A stretch of 64,000 bases of DNA from Pseudomonas sp. RIT288 (GTDB taxonomy: Bacteria > Pseudomonadota > Gammaproteobacteria > Pseudomonadales > Pseudomonadaceae), in assembly GCF_000631985.1 (NCBI RefSeq), contig NZ_JFYN01000042.1:1-64000 (forward strand). Direction: 5' to 3'. A program made the position numbers and the translations under genes. A model generated the notes under the pieces. It saw only the letters and a program-made list of their open reading frames with translations, was not told the origin of the DNA and did no database searches. Below, in pieces: positions 51,364-59,959 of this stretch (the stretch's first letter is position 1; each line of letters starts with the position of its first letter).

Positions 51364-52765
51364 GGGAAGTGGCCTCCGTGCCGACGGACTGGAACGCGGA
51401 AAAAGGAATCGGATCGATCGGGAAGCGCGGACGCAGCCAGCCGACGTCCTTGCGCCCGGTGGCCTGGCGCAGACGGTCGCTGCAGTAGCCGACGCACATC
51501 CGTCCCTGACAATCGCCCATGCTGACGCGGGTGCGCATTTTCAGGCTGGCGATGTCTTGCACGCCCTGCTCCAGCGCCAGATCGATGTCGGCGCGGGTCG
51601 CATGTTCGCAGCGGCAGATCACCGTGTCGGCGGCCGGCAAAGCGGTCTGGCCGGCACCGCGTTCGGTGTAGCGGTCGACGGCTGCGCGAAAACGCACGAT
51701 GGATTTGAGCTTGCCCAGATAACGGTCGCGGCGTACCCGCGCCAGTTCTTCTTCGATCACCCCGCGTTGCAGGAGGATCGAGGTGGCGGCGATCTTGCCG
51801 GCAAGCATCGCCGCTTCACCACCGCGAATCCCGCCCATGTCACCGGCCAGATGCACGTGCGGCTCGTTGCTTTGCTGCCACACATTGGCATTGGCGCGCA
51901 GGTAGCCGTCGTCGCTGAAACCGTGATCAAGGCCCATCTGCTGACTGAGTTGCGTACGCGGGATGAAGCCGTAACCGACCGCCAGGGTCTGGGCTTCGAA
52001 GCGTTCGATCTGAGTCAGATCAGGTTCCCAACTGGCCGAATACGGCGCGACAGTGACGCTCTTCAGTTCACCTTCGCCATGCGCTTCGACCACGCCCCAG
52101 CCGTAGTTCATCGGGATGCCGTGCAGTTTCAGATACGCAAGCATGCTCAGGCCGTCGAGGAACAACTGCGGTTTGTTCAGCAGCGCCAGGCTTTCGCGGG
52201 CGATCCTGCCGAAGGCGCAGGCCTCATACACACCCGCGACCTTGACCCCGGATGCGTGCAGTTGCGTTGCCACCAGCGGCAGCAGCGGCCCGGTACCGGC
52301 GATGACCACCGGCCCTTGCGGCTTGACCACGCCACTTTTGATTTGCAGTTGCAGGCCGCCGAGCATGATCACCCCCGGCAGGGTCCAGCCGGGGAACGGC
52401 ACGCTGCGCTCGTGGCAACCGGCCGCCAGCAGCAATTGCGGGTATTCGATCTCGTGCAGTTGCTCATCGCCGTCGAGCACCACCAGCGCACGGGTGCCTT
52501 CGGCGCCGACCACGCGGTGATTGAGGCGCACGTCGATCAGCCCGGATTGCTCCTGAAAATCACCGTGCAGTTTGCTCAGGGCTTCGGAATAGCGCGGCCC
52601 GAGATAATCCAGTTGCACGCCGTCGCGCAGCGGCCCGCGATAGACCACGCCGCCGAGGCGCGAGGCTTCTTCGAGCAAGGTGCAGCGCACACCGTGGCGC
52701 GCCAGTTCGATGGCAGCCGCCATCCCCGCCGGACCACCGCCGACGATCACCGGTTGCAGGCTCAT
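51356..52765 (-). CDS. hcnB: Hydrogen cyanide synthase subunit HcnB
   Basis: FAD/NAD-type subunit of 469 residues. FAD site VIVGGGPAGMAAAIELARHGVRCTLLEE, second nucleotide motif VVIAGTGPLLPLVATQL, and a C-terminal cysteine cluster C-R-C-E followed by GDCQGRMCVGYC, which is a BFD-like [2Fe-2S] module. It overlaps hcnA by four bases (ATGA) and hcnC by eight, so the three subunits are translated as a coupled set. Confidence 0.95.
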   Translation of the reverse strand: MSLQPVIVGGGPAGMAAAIELARHGVRCTLLEEASRLGGVVYRGPLRDGVQLDYLGPRYSEALSKLHGDFQEQSGLIDVRLNHRVVGAEGTRALVVLDGDEQLHEIEYPQLLLAAGCHERSVPFPGWTLPGVIMLGGLQLQIKSGVVKPQGPVVIAGTGPLLPLVATQLHASGVKVAGVYEACAFGRIARESLALLNKPQLFLDGLSMLAYLKLHGIPMNYGWGVVEAHGEGELKSVTVAPYSASWEPDLTQIERFEAQTLAVGYGFIPRTQLSQQMGLDHGFSDDGYLRANANVWQQSNEPHVHLAGDMGGIRGGEAAMLAGKIAATSILLQRGVIEEELARVRRDRYLGKLKSIVRFRAAVDRYTERGAGQTALPAADTVICRCEHATRADIDLALEQGVQDIASLKMRTRVSMGDCQGRMCVGYCSDRLRQATGRKDVGWLRPRFPIDPIPFSAFQSVGTEATSHE

Positions 52766-53076
52766 ACAACCTCCTGCTCGTTGATGCGGTTGACCTGGGT
52801 TTCAATCTGCATACCGTCACGCACCACGGTCTGACAGGCGCGGCGCTTGTGACGACCGTTGATTTTCACCAGGCAGCACTGGCACACGCCCATGCCGCAG
52901 TAGGCGCCGCTGATCTGGTTGTGATCGTTGCGTGCGACCTGGCGCACGCCGAGGGACTGAATGACGCTGAGGACGGTTTCGCCGATGGCCGCGGTGACCG
53001 GTTGGCCGTTGATGTGGACAGTCATGTCCGCCTGGGTCAGGGGCTGGATATCGAAGGTGCGTTCTAGGCAGTGCAT
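52762..53076 (-). CDS. hcnA: Hydrogen cyanide synthase subunit HcnA
   Basis: Ferredoxin-like subunit of 104 residues, the family's usual length. The [2Fe-2S] ligands are in YCGMGVCQCCLVKINGRHKRRAC. I chose the ATG at 53076 rather than the one at 53088: the upstream ATG lies inside a CACGGATGA motif that is a good Shine-Dalgarno eight bases before 53076 and is the known RsmA/RsmE target of fluorescent pseudomonads. Expression is thus probably under Gac/Rsm translational control plus Anr. Confidence 0.94.
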   Translation of the reverse strand: MHCLERTFDIQPLTQADMTVHINGQPVTAAIGETVLSVIQSLGVRQVARNDHNQISGAYCGMGVCQCCLVKINGRHKRRACQTVVRDGMQIETQVNRINEQEVV

Positions 53077-53083
53077 TACGATG

Positions 53084-53095
53084 TTCATCCGTGAA
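53084..53095 (-). promoter_or_regulatory. RsmA/RsmE binding motif over the hcnA ribosome binding site
   Basis: On the minus strand the leader reads TTCACGGATGAA immediately before hcnA. This is the A/UCANGGANGU/A-type motif reported to place hcnA under GacA/RsmA control in P. fluorescens. The GGA lies in the Shine-Dalgarno, so bound RsmA/E would block ribosomes until Rsm small RNAs titrate it. Confidence 0.9.
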
Positions 53096-53251
53096 AAGGT
53101 TCAGGGGTAAGTGTTACGTCAGCTCCTTGCTGCGCACTGCCTGGCGACCCATTGTGTTTTTTGGCGGGGGTCTGCCGGGCTACTCCATGAGCGCAGCAAA
53201 TTGCGCACCGGAGCACTGTAGTCGAAACCGCGACAAGGGCCTGGATCTTTT

Positions 53252-53293
53252 AAGTTAGGTGATATCGCGGCAGTGAATATTGATCCAGGTCGA
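53252..53293 (-). promoter_or_regulatory. Anr-type promoter of hcnABC
   Basis: The minus strand has TCGAC-ctgg-ATCAA (53293-53280), with one perfect half of the FNR/Anr box TTGAT-N4-ATCAA and three of five matches in the other. TAACTT at 53257-53252 is a good -10. If transcription begins near 53245, the box is centred at -41.5, the class II activator position. The resulting leader would be about 170 bases. Confidence 0.65.
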
Positions 53294-53320
53294 CAAATCA
53301 TCCTCCCCTCACACGAACAC

Positions 53321-53408
53321 CTGCAGGAGCTGCCGAAGACTGCGATCTTTTGATCTTGTCTGTGAAAAACAAAGTCAAAAGATCGCAGCCTGCGGCAGCG
53401 CCTACAGG
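53321..53408. repeat. REPIN, family B
   Basis: Inverted family B pair with a 30-base AT-rich centre, upstream of the hcn promoter and beyond the terminator of the next gene set. Confidence 0.85.
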
Positions 53409-53427
53409 TCAGCATGTGACAGAAATG

Positions 53428-53461
53428 AAAAAAGCCGCTTCCACCGTGAAGTGGAAGCGGC
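53428..53461 (-). terminator. Rho-independent terminator
   Basis: Ten-base perfect stem gccgcttcca / tggaagcggc with an eight-base loop. Read on the minus strand it ends in six T residues. It follows the small peptide gene at 53492-53566. Confidence 0.88.
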
Positions 53462-53491
53462 CGAGGCATGCGCCTCAATAGAGCATCTGGA

Positions 53492-53566
53492 TCAGTGTAC
53501 GAACAGGGCGATCAGGATGATGATCGGGATCGGCACACCGAGGAAAAACAGCAGTAGAGAGCGCAT
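53492..53566 (-). CDS. 24-residue hydrophobic membrane peptide
   Basis: Reads MRSLLLFFLGVPIPIIIL then IALFVH. Nearly all of it is one membrane span with a central Pro-Ile-Pro. AAGGAG lies eight bases before the ATG, and a strong terminator follows about 30 bases after the stop, so it has the full layout of a gene. It is 14 bases downstream of a larger membrane-protein gene on the same strand. Function is unknown; a small accessory or stress membrane peptide is plausible. Confidence 0.72.
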   Translation of the reverse strand: MRSLLLFFLGVPIPIIILIALFVH

Positions 53567-53580
53567 GGTGATTCTCCTTG

Positions 53581-54525
53581 TTAACGGACTGGAGGCAGCG
53601 TGGTGGTAGTGGTGGCGTAGGTGTCGACTTCAACGTACTCGACCGCATCCCGGCGACGACCGCCGAAGGTGGCTGCGAGACTGGCGAAGAACGCACCGGC
53701 CAATAGCGCGATGAACATCCACAGCGAAGTCCAGGCAGCGACTTTGGCAGCGGTCTCGGCAGCCTGTTGGGCTTTGACTTTGGCGTCGGCGATGGCTTTC
53801 TGAGTGCGGGCGTAGACTTCATCGACACGACGTTCGGCGTCGGCCTGACTCAGGTTGGTCCGTTGCGCCACCAGTTGCGCGAGGTAGGTACGGTCTTCGG
53901 CGCTGAGCTGGCCGTTGGCGAGGCTCTGGGCGAAGATCCGGGCTACTGCGCCATGCGCGGCGTCATCGCTGACGGAGGCTGGACGGTCATCGCGGAACAG
54001 GCTGTCGATGAAATAACCGTACTGGTTGCTGTCGGTGTTGGCAGCAGCACTGCCGGCAGCCTGAGTCGCGGCGGCCGCTGCGCCACCGGCGACACTAGCA
54101 CCGGCCTGCACGCCACCGCTGATCACACTGCTGACCGAGCCGACGACCAGAACGGCCGTCACCAACGTAGCCACACACCAGGCAAGGAAACCATGGGCGG
54201 TATCACGGAAGTACACTTCATCGCCGTGCATGTTGGCCCATTTCACCCGCAGGCGACCGGCGATGTAACCACCGAGGCCCGAAGCGATGATTTGCGTCGC
54301 CGCCAGCCAGACAATCGTGGAAATCCCCAGGCTCTTGGCGCTGACGCCCTCCCCGGCCCAAGGTGAAACGGCAGAGAATCCCAAACCGAAGCCGAGCAGC
54401 ACCAAAATCATCGACAGTGCTGCAGCGGCCGCCGCGCCCGCAAAGATCGCGCCCCAGGACACGCCTGACACGTTGCTCGACTCTCCTTCGAAGGCAGGAT
54501 AAAACCCATCAGAGGATCTATTCAT
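53581..54525 (-). CDS. Membrane protein of unknown function
   Basis: Protein of 314 residues. Hydrophobic segments occur near 20-50 (WGAIFAGAAAAAALSMILVLLGFGLGF), 65-85, 115-140 and 285-305; between the last two is a large Ala/Gln/Asp-rich helical region with TYLAQLVAQRTNLSQADAERRVDEVYARTQKAIADAKVKAQQAAETAAK, likely a coiled coil. GGAG lies ten bases before the ATG at 54525. It may form a unit with the 24-residue peptide. I do not recognise a characterised family. Confidence 0.75.
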   Translation of the reverse strand: MNRSSDGFYPAFEGESSNVSGVSWGAIFAGAAAAAALSMILVLLGFGLGFSAVSPWAGEGVSAKSLGISTIVWLAATQIIASGLGGYIAGRLRVKWANMHGDEVYFRDTAHGFLAWCVATLVTAVLVVGSVSSVISGGVQAGASVAGGAAAAATQAAGSAAANTDSNQYGYFIDSLFRDDRPASVSDDAAHGAVARIFAQSLANGQLSAEDRTYLAQLVAQRTNLSQADAERRVDEVYARTQKAIADAKVKAQQAAETAAKVAAWTSLWMFIALLAGAFFASLAATFGGRRRDAVEYVEVDTYATTTTTLPPVR

Positions 54526-54833
54526 TGTTGTAGTGCTCCAGGCATGAAAAATGGTGTTACAGCTCGTCACGAGATGAATTGCAGCCACCGTGCCATTTGT
54601 CACTTTTGAATAAGTCGTTAAATTTCAACAGGTTAAAAAGACTGAACTTCTATATTCATTGCAATTTGCAACAATGGCCTGAAAGCAGCGGGTTTTATGC
54701 ATTGACGCCAGAACGCCTCAGCTCAGGCGGATTGACGTTTGTGAAAGGCTCTACATGAAAGTTAATTTAAAGCGCGCCGGAAAATACTTGGCAAAATGCT
54801 GCCATTCCGTTTGAACCGATCAAGGCTTGCTCT
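54526..54833. other. AT-rich divergent promoter region
   Basis: About 300 bases between the membrane protein and the response regulator. It is AT-rich around 54600-54680 and contains ttgcaatttgcaa near 54659, a possible direct or imperfect inverted site. No gene is visible. Confidence 0.45.
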
Positions 54834-55517
54834 ATGACTCGTATTTTGACCATCGAAGACGACGCCGTGACTGCCCGTGAAATCGTCGCCGAACTCAGCA
54901 GCCACGGCCTGCAAGTGGATTGGGTCGACAATGGCCGCGAGGGCCTGGACCGTGCCGTCAGCGGCAACTATGACCTGATCACCCTCGACCGCATGCTGCC
55001 GGAACTCGATGGTCTGGCCATCGTCACCACGCTGCGCACCATGGGCGTGGCCACGCCGATTCTGATGATCAGCGCCCTCTCCGATGTCGATGAGCGCGTG
55101 CGCGGCTTGCGCGCCGGCGGCGATGATTACCTGACCAAACCGTTCGCCACCGACGAGATGGCCGCACGTGTGGAAGTGCTGCTGCGCCGACAGAACAGCG
55201 TCGCCACCCAGGCCACCACGTTGCAGGTCGCCGACCTTGAACTGGACTTGATCAGCCACGAAGCGCGCCGCGCCGGACAGGTGCTGACGCTGCTGCCGAC
55301 CGAATACAAGCTGTTGGAATTCCTCATGCGCAACAGCGGCCAGATCCTGTCGCGAATGATGATTTTCGAAGAAGTCTGGGGCTATCACTTCGACCCGGGC
55401 ACCAACCTGATCGACGTGCATATCGGTCGTCTGCGCAAGAAGATCGACGCGGCGGGCAACGTTCCGCTGATTCGCACGGTACGGGGCTCGGGTTATGTCA
55501 TTGCCGAACCCGTCTGA
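54834..55517 (+). CDS. OmpR-family response regulator
   Basis: Protein of 227 residues. The receiver domain has the acidic pair in LTIEDDAV, phospho-acceptor Asp in LITLDRMLPELDG and the Lys in DYLTKPFA; the winged-helix DNA-binding domain ends in NLIDVHIGRLRKKIDAAGNVPLIRTVRGSGYVI. The stop overlaps the kinase start by 23 bases, so the pair is co-translated. Signal and regulon are unknown. Confidence 0.94.
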   Translation: MTRILTIEDDAVTAREIVAELSSHGLQVDWVDNGREGLDRAVSGNYDLITLDRMLPELDGLAIVTTLRTMGVATPILMISALSDVDERVRGLRAGGDDYLTKPFATDEMAARVEVLLRRQNSVATQATTLQVADLELDLISHEARRAGQVLTLLPTEYKLLEFLMRNSGQILSRMMIFEEVWGYHFDPGTNLIDVHIGRLRKKIDAAGNVPLIRTVRGSGYVIAEPV

Positions 55518-56889
55518 CGGCTGGCGTTCCTCCAGCAGCCGCTTGCTGGCGCTGTACAGTTCGCTGTTCGTGGCCTGGAGCGCGATCCTCATGGGGGTCA
55601 TGTATTTCGAGGTTTCCAGCTACCTCGATAACCTTGCCAAGCATTCGCTGATGCAACGTCAACATCTGTTTTCGCACTTTCGCGGTGAGCAGCTGGAAGA
55701 AGCGCTCGCCGCCAGCATGACCTTCGACATCCGTGGCATCGACGCCTATGGCCTGTTCGACGCCCAGGGCGTGTACCTCGGCGGCGCGTTGCAGCAACTG
55801 CCCGAAGGCCTGCCGCTGGACGGCAAGATTCACACCCTGAATGACTGCGCCGACTCCGACGACCCGACCCTGCCCGCTGACAGCTGCGACGCGGTGGCAA
55901 CCCAGACCCGCGACGGTCGCTGGCTGGTGTTGTTGCGCGATAACGGCTCGTTGTTCGCCGTCACGCGGATCATTCTGCATGCGTTGTTCTGGGGGGTGTC
56001 GCTGACGATCCTGCCGGGGATTGCCGGTTGGCATTTGCTGCGCCGCCGACCGATGCGGCGCATTCGCGCGATTCAGGACAGCGCGCAGGCGATTGTGGCC
56101 GGCGACCTGACTCACCGTTTGCCGCTGTCCAATCGCCGCGATGAACTGGACATGCTCGCCGCCATCGTCAACGCCATGCTCGATCGCATCGAGCGGCTGA
56201 TGCATGAAGTCAAAGGCGTGTGCGACAACATCGCCCACGACTTGCGCACCCCGCTGACGCGTTTGCGTGCGCAGTTGTATCGCATGCAACAGCAGGCTGG
56301 TGAGGGTTCACCGGAAGCCGCGCAACTGGATCTGGTGCTGGCCGAGGCGGACACGCTGATGGCGCGGTTTCGCGGATTGCTGCGGATCTCGGAGCTGGAA
56401 GATCGTCAACGCCGCTCAGGATTTGTCGAACTCGATCCGGTGCAATTGCTCGAAGAACTGCATGAGTTCTACCTGCCACTGGCCGAGGAAGGCGAATTGC
56501 TGTTCGTGCTGAATATGCCGGAAACCCTGCCGCCGCTCAATGGTGACCGGGCGTTGTTGTTCGAGGCGCTGGCGAATCTGTTGAGCAACTCGATCAAGTT
56601 CACTCCCGCCGGCGGTACGGTGATTTTGCGTGGTGTGAATGATGGCGGGCATACGCGGATCGAGGTTCACGATTCGGGGCCGGGAATTCCCGAGGCTGAA
56701 CGCGAGGCGGTGTTCCAGCGTTTCTATCGTGCCGAGGGTGGGCAACCGCAGAGCGGCTTTGGCCTGGGTCTATCGATTGTCGCGGCGATTGTCAGCCTGC
56801 ATGGCTTCAATCTTGAGGTGGGCGGCAGTGAGCTGGGCGGTGCGAAGCTGGTGCTGGATTGTCGGCAGAGTCTGATTTCGCAGTCCTGA
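55495..56889 (+). CDS. Sensor histidine kinase
   Basis: Inner-membrane kinase of 464 residues. Segment one is at about 15-40 and segment two at about 160-185, enclosing a periplasmic sensor of roughly 120 residues with two Cys (NDCADSDDPTLPADSCDA) that could form a disulfide. A HAMP domain, the phospho-acceptor H-box NIAHDLRTPLTRLRAQL and an ATPase domain with LLSNSIKFTPAGG, HDSGPGIPEAE and GFGLGLSIVAAI follow. It partners the response regulator that overlaps its start. Confidence 0.93.
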   Translation: MSLPNPSDGWRSSSSRLLALYSSLFVAWSAILMGVMYFEVSSYLDNLAKHSLMQRQHLFSHFRGEQLEEALAASMTFDIRGIDAYGLFDAQGVYLGGALQQLPEGLPLDGKIHTLNDCADSDDPTLPADSCDAVATQTRDGRWLVLLRDNGSLFAVTRIILHALFWGVSLTILPGIAGWHLLRRRPMRRIRAIQDSAQAIVAGDLTHRLPLSNRRDELDMLAAIVNAMLDRIERLMHEVKGVCDNIAHDLRTPLTRLRAQLYRMQQQAGEGSPEAAQLDLVLAEADTLMARFRGLLRISELEDRQRRSGFVELDPVQLLEELHEFYLPLAEEGELLFVLNMPETLPPLNGDRALLFEALANLLSNSIKFTPAGGTVILRGVNDGGHTRIEVHDSGPGIPEAEREAVFQRFYRAEGGQPQSGFGLGLSIVAAIVSLHGFNLEVGGSELGGAKLVLDCRQSLISQS

Positions 56890-56906
56890 GAATCACCGCG
56901 ATGCAC

Positions 56907-56997
56907 TGTAGGAGTGAGCCTGCTCGCGATAGCGGTGAGTCAGCCAACATATTTGTTGGATGACTCACCGCTATCGCGAGCAGGCTCACTCCTACAA
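56907..56997. repeat. REPIN, family A
   Basis: Long, very symmetric inverted family A pair; complementarity extends inward through gatagcggtgagtca and its complement almost to the loop. Confidence 0.88.
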
Positions 56998-57015
56998 AGG
57001 TTTTGTGGTGTTCGA

Positions 57016-57426
57016 TCAGGCCGGGTAATTGGCTCGCAGCGCCTCAAGGCCACCTTGATAGATGCCGTTGAACAACGTCACCACTTCCTCATCGCTCACG
57101 CCCTTGGCGTTGAAGCGTCCCGACCAGGTCACCCGGGCGCCCTGCCCCAGGGCTTCAACCTTGATCGTCGCCAGGTAATCGGTGGCCGGAAACGGCGCCT
57201 GTTCGATCGAGTAACTGTAGGTCCTGGCGGCGTTGTCGAACGCTTGCAGGCGCTCGATCACCACGGCGCCGTCGGCGGTTTGCAGGGTGCGCACGCGTCC
57301 GCCGTCGCTCAGTTCACTCTTGGAAATCGACGGCAGCCAGTCCGGCAGCGTGTTGAAGCCGCCGATCAATTGCCAGACCTGATCGGCCGACGCCGGGATG
57401 TCGATCGTTGCTGATGCAGTTGCCAT
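57016..57426 (-). CDS. SRPBCC (START-like) family protein
   Basis: Small ligand-binding-fold protein of 136 residues: ATIDIPASADQVWQLIGGFNTLPDWLPSI, TYSYSIEQAPFPATDYLATIKVEALGQGARVTWSGRFNAKG. These are typical of polyketide-cyclase/MxaD-like SRPBCC proteins. It lies 30 bases after the SDR gene on the same strand, so both are probably one operon. Its ligand is unknown. Confidence 0.85.
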   Translation of the reverse strand: MATASATIDIPASADQVWQLIGGFNTLPDWLPSISKSELSDGGRVRTLQTADGAVVIERLQAFDNAARTYSYSIEQAPFPATDYLATIKVEALGQGARVTWSGRFNAKGVSDEEVVTLFNGIYQGGLEALRANYPA

Positions 57427-57456
57427 AAATAAACGCTTCTCCAGAGTCTTCGCGGT

Positions 57457-58254
57457 TCAGATCGCCATACTGTCGACTACGCCGCCATCCACGCGCAAGG
57501 CCGCGCCAGTGGTGGCGGAGGAAAACGGCGAAGCGATGTACGTGACCAGATGCGCCACCTCGGCAACGTCGGCCACCCGCTGGATGATTGACGTCGGCCG
57601 CGCCCTGCGCACAAACGCATCAGCTTCTTCACGCAGATTACGACCGGACTCGGCGGCGGCATCCTTGAGCATGTGTTCCACGCCACCGGTAAAGGTCGGT
57701 CCCGGGAGGATCGCATTGACCGTCACACCGGTGCCCGCCAGACGCTTGGCCAAGCCATGGGATACCGCGAGGTTGGCGCTTTTGGTCACGCCGTAATTAA
57801 GCATGTCGGCCGGGGTCGCCACGCCGGATTCCGAAGACAGAAAGATCACCCGCCCCCAGCCCTGCTCGACCATCGCCGGCACGTAATGCCGCGACAGGCG
57901 CACGCCGGAAATCACGTTGACCTCGTAGAAGCGCGTCCACTCGCTGTCCGGGGTGTCGAAGAAGTCCACGGCGTCGAAGATCCCGAGGTTGTTCACCAGA
58001 ATGTCTGCGCGCGGTTCGGCGGCGAACAGTTTTTCCGCACCTTCGGCTGTGCCCAGGTCGGCCGTCAGACCGCGCAGTTGCGCACCCGGCACGTGCTTGC
58101 GAATGCTTGCCAGCGCTTGCTCGACCTTGGCCGTTTCACGCCCGATCACCACAACAGTGGCTCCAGCGTCGGCCAATGACTGACTGATGCCCAGACCGAT
58201 GCCACCCGTACTGCCGCTGACGATGGCCAGTTTTCCACTCAAGTCGATTTTCAT
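57457..58254 (-). CDS. SDR-family oxidoreductase
   Basis: NAD(P)-dependent short-chain dehydrogenase of 265 residues. Cofactor site AIVSGSTGGIGLGISQSLADAG; DILVNNLGIFD; catalytic Ser in FLSSESGVATPADM and Y-x-x-x-K in NYGVTKSANLAVS. GAGGTG lies before the ATG at 58254. The substrate is not evident; pairing with an SRPBCC protein is common in Pseudomonas. Confidence 0.9.
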   Translation of the reverse strand: MKIDLSGKLAIVSGSTGGIGLGISQSLADAGATVVVIGRETAKVEQALASIRKHVPGAQLRGLTADLGTAEGAEKLFAAEPRADILVNNLGIFDAVDFFDTPDSEWTRFYEVNVISGVRLSRHYVPAMVEQGWGRVIFLSSESGVATPADMLNYGVTKSANLAVSHGLAKRLAGTGVTVNAILPGPTFTGGVEHMLKDAAAESGRNLREEADAFVRRARPTSIIQRVADVAEVAHLVTYIASPFSSATTGAALRVDGGVVDSMAI

Positions 58255-58435
58255 GGGTTCACCTCTTCGATGGGGCAATACACGGACAATTTGAAGGAAT
58301 GAATCAGCGTAGACGCGATATTGGCCGGGTGAAGGCGTTGCCGACCAAAGACCGGCGTTGCAAGGCTCTTGGCAACATCATGGCTGGTGGCGACGTCCTA
58401 CACTGAAAGGGTCAGCCCTCAGTCAAGAGATAACC

Positions 58436-59095
58436 ATGAAAATGTCTGCGCAAATGACCGTGGTCGCGGTGCTGGCCACGCTTGCCTATCTGGGGCTGGC
58501 GGTGTGGGGCATTGGCGGGCCGGCGGTGTTCTTTTCGCATGGGGCGCTGGTGCTGGTGGCGCTGGCCACGGTGCTGATGGTGGTGGCGTCGCTGTTCACC
58601 GATGTGAACATGAGTTCGGGCGAGCGCGAGGACCGCGCCAATCGCTGGGTGATTCCGGCGTTCGGCGTCATTGGTCTGGTCAGCGGTTTTCTTCCGGCGT
58701 ACTGCGATCGCATCGACTTCTGGACCTTCGGCGCTGAAGGCGTGCGCTGGCTCGGCGCCTTGCTGTTTATCGTCGGTGGCACGCTGCGGCTGTGGCCGGT
58801 GTTTGTGCTGGGCCGGCGGTTCAGCGGTTTGGTGGCGATTCAGCCGGGGCATCGGTTGGTCACCGACGGCATTTACACGCGCCTGCGCAATCCGAGTTAT
58901 CTGGGGTTGGTGGTCAACGCCGTGGGCTGGGCGCTGGCGTTTCGTTCCAGTGTCGGCTTGATTCTGGCGGCGCTGACGTTGATCCCGCTGATCGCGCGCA
59001 TTCACTCGGAAGAGGCGCTGCTGCGCGGGCAGTTTGGTGCTGAGTACGAGGCTTATTGCGCGCGCAGCTGGCGGCTTCTGCCTGGCATCTACTGA
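58436..59095 (+). CDS. Isoprenylcysteine carboxyl methyltransferase-like membrane protein
   Basis: Integral membrane protein of 219 residues with about five segments. The C-terminal half has the ICMT/PEMT hallmark QPGHRLVTDGIYTRLRNPSYLGLVVNAVGWALAF followed by HSEEALLRGQFGAEYEAYCARSWRLLP. Such proteins use SAM to methylate lipids or small molecules; prenylated proteins are not expected in bacteria. The start is the ATG at 58436 with a weak AAGAGA upstream. Confidence 0.85.
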   Translation: MKMSAQMTVVAVLATLAYLGLAVWGIGGPAVFFSHGALVLVALATVLMVVASLFTDVNMSSGEREDRANRWVIPAFGVIGLVSGFLPAYCDRIDFWTFGAEGVRWLGALLFIVGGTLRLWPVFVLGRRFSGLVAIQPGHRLVTDGIYTRLRNPSYLGLVVNAVGWALAFRSSVGLILAALTLIPLIARIHSEEALLRGQFGAEYEAYCARSWRLLPGIY

Positions 59096-59099
59096 CCCC

Positions 59100-59198
59100 T
59101 GTAGGAGCTGCCGCAGGCTGCGATCTTTTGATCTTGATCTTGAAAAATAAAATCAAAAGATCGTCCGATCGCGGCCCGAGCCTGCGGCAGCTCCTACG
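59100..59198. repeat. REPIN, family B, one arm with 16-base variant block
   Basis: Ordinary left arm; right arm carries the tccgatcgcggcccga block, as at 11068-11170 and 47938-48042. Confidence 0.82.
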
Positions 59199-59212
59199 GG
59201 GACGGTGTTGTG

Positions 59213-59881
59213 TCAGTTTTTTTGCAGGCGCAGTTGGCCTTGGCTGTCGACGGTGGCGCTCAGGGGCTCATAACTGTCGGTAGTCGCGTGGCGGGTTTCG
59301 AGCGGATGCTGGTGGGTGGTGGTGATGATCATCAGCGCCGCTCCGGCAGCTTCGGCGGCCTGGATACCGACAGTGGCGTCTTCGAAAATCAGGCAGTCGC
59401 CAGCCTCAAGCCCGAGGCGCTTTGCCGCCAGACGATAACCCGCCGGGTCAGGCTTGCCAGCGGTCACATCCTCCGCCGTGATCATCACTGCAGGCTCGCA
59501 AATCCCCGCCGCGGCCATCCGCCGCAACGCCAGATCCCGTGGTGCCGAAGTCACCATGGCCCAGCGCTCTCTCGGCAACGCATCGAGAAACGCCACGGCC
59601 CCGGGAATCGGCACAATCCCTTCGACATCATCGATTTCCGCCTGCGCGATAAACGCGGCTTGTGCCTCGGCATCCACGCCCGGCAAGTTCAGCCGGCGAA
59701 TGGTGTCGATGGCACGGGCGCCGTGAATGGTCGGCAGGAAACTCTCGACATCAACCCCGTGGCGCTCAGCCCACGCCGCCCAGACGCGCTCGGCAGCAGC
59801 GATGGAGTTGAGGACGGTGCCGTCCATGTCGAACAGGAACGCGCCGAACGCGCGGTCGAAGACGTTATCGTAAGCAGACAA
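59213..59881 (-). CDS. HAD-family sugar/glycolate-type phosphatase
   Basis: Haloacid-dehalogenase hydrolase of about 222 residues. Motif I is AFLFDMDGTVLNS, motif II MVTSAPRDLA, and the last motif KPDPAGYRLAAKRLGLEAGDCLIFEDATVGIQAAEAAGA, as in YfbT/2-deoxyglucose-phosphate phosphatases. I favour the TTG at 59881, which has AAAGGA eight bases upstream and puts motif I near residue 15; an ATG at 59932 would add 17 residues without a good binding site. Confidence 0.88.
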   Translation of the reverse strand: MSAYDNVFDRAFGAFLFDMDGTVLNSIAAAERVWAAWAERHGVDVESFLPTIHGARAIDTIRRLNLPGVDAEAQAAFIAQAEIDDVEGIVPIPGAVAFLDALPRERWAMVTSAPRDLALRRMAAAGICEPAVMITAEDVTAGKPDPAGYRLAAKRLGLEAGDCLIFEDATVGIQAAEAAGAALMIITTTHQHPLETRHATTDSYEPLSATVDSQGQLRLQKN

Positions 59882-59959
59882 AAGGTCGCATCCTTTGACA
59901 GAACTGGGCGGATTGGCCGGGCAATGTAGCATTTTTACCCGGCGTTTCGACCCGGCACT

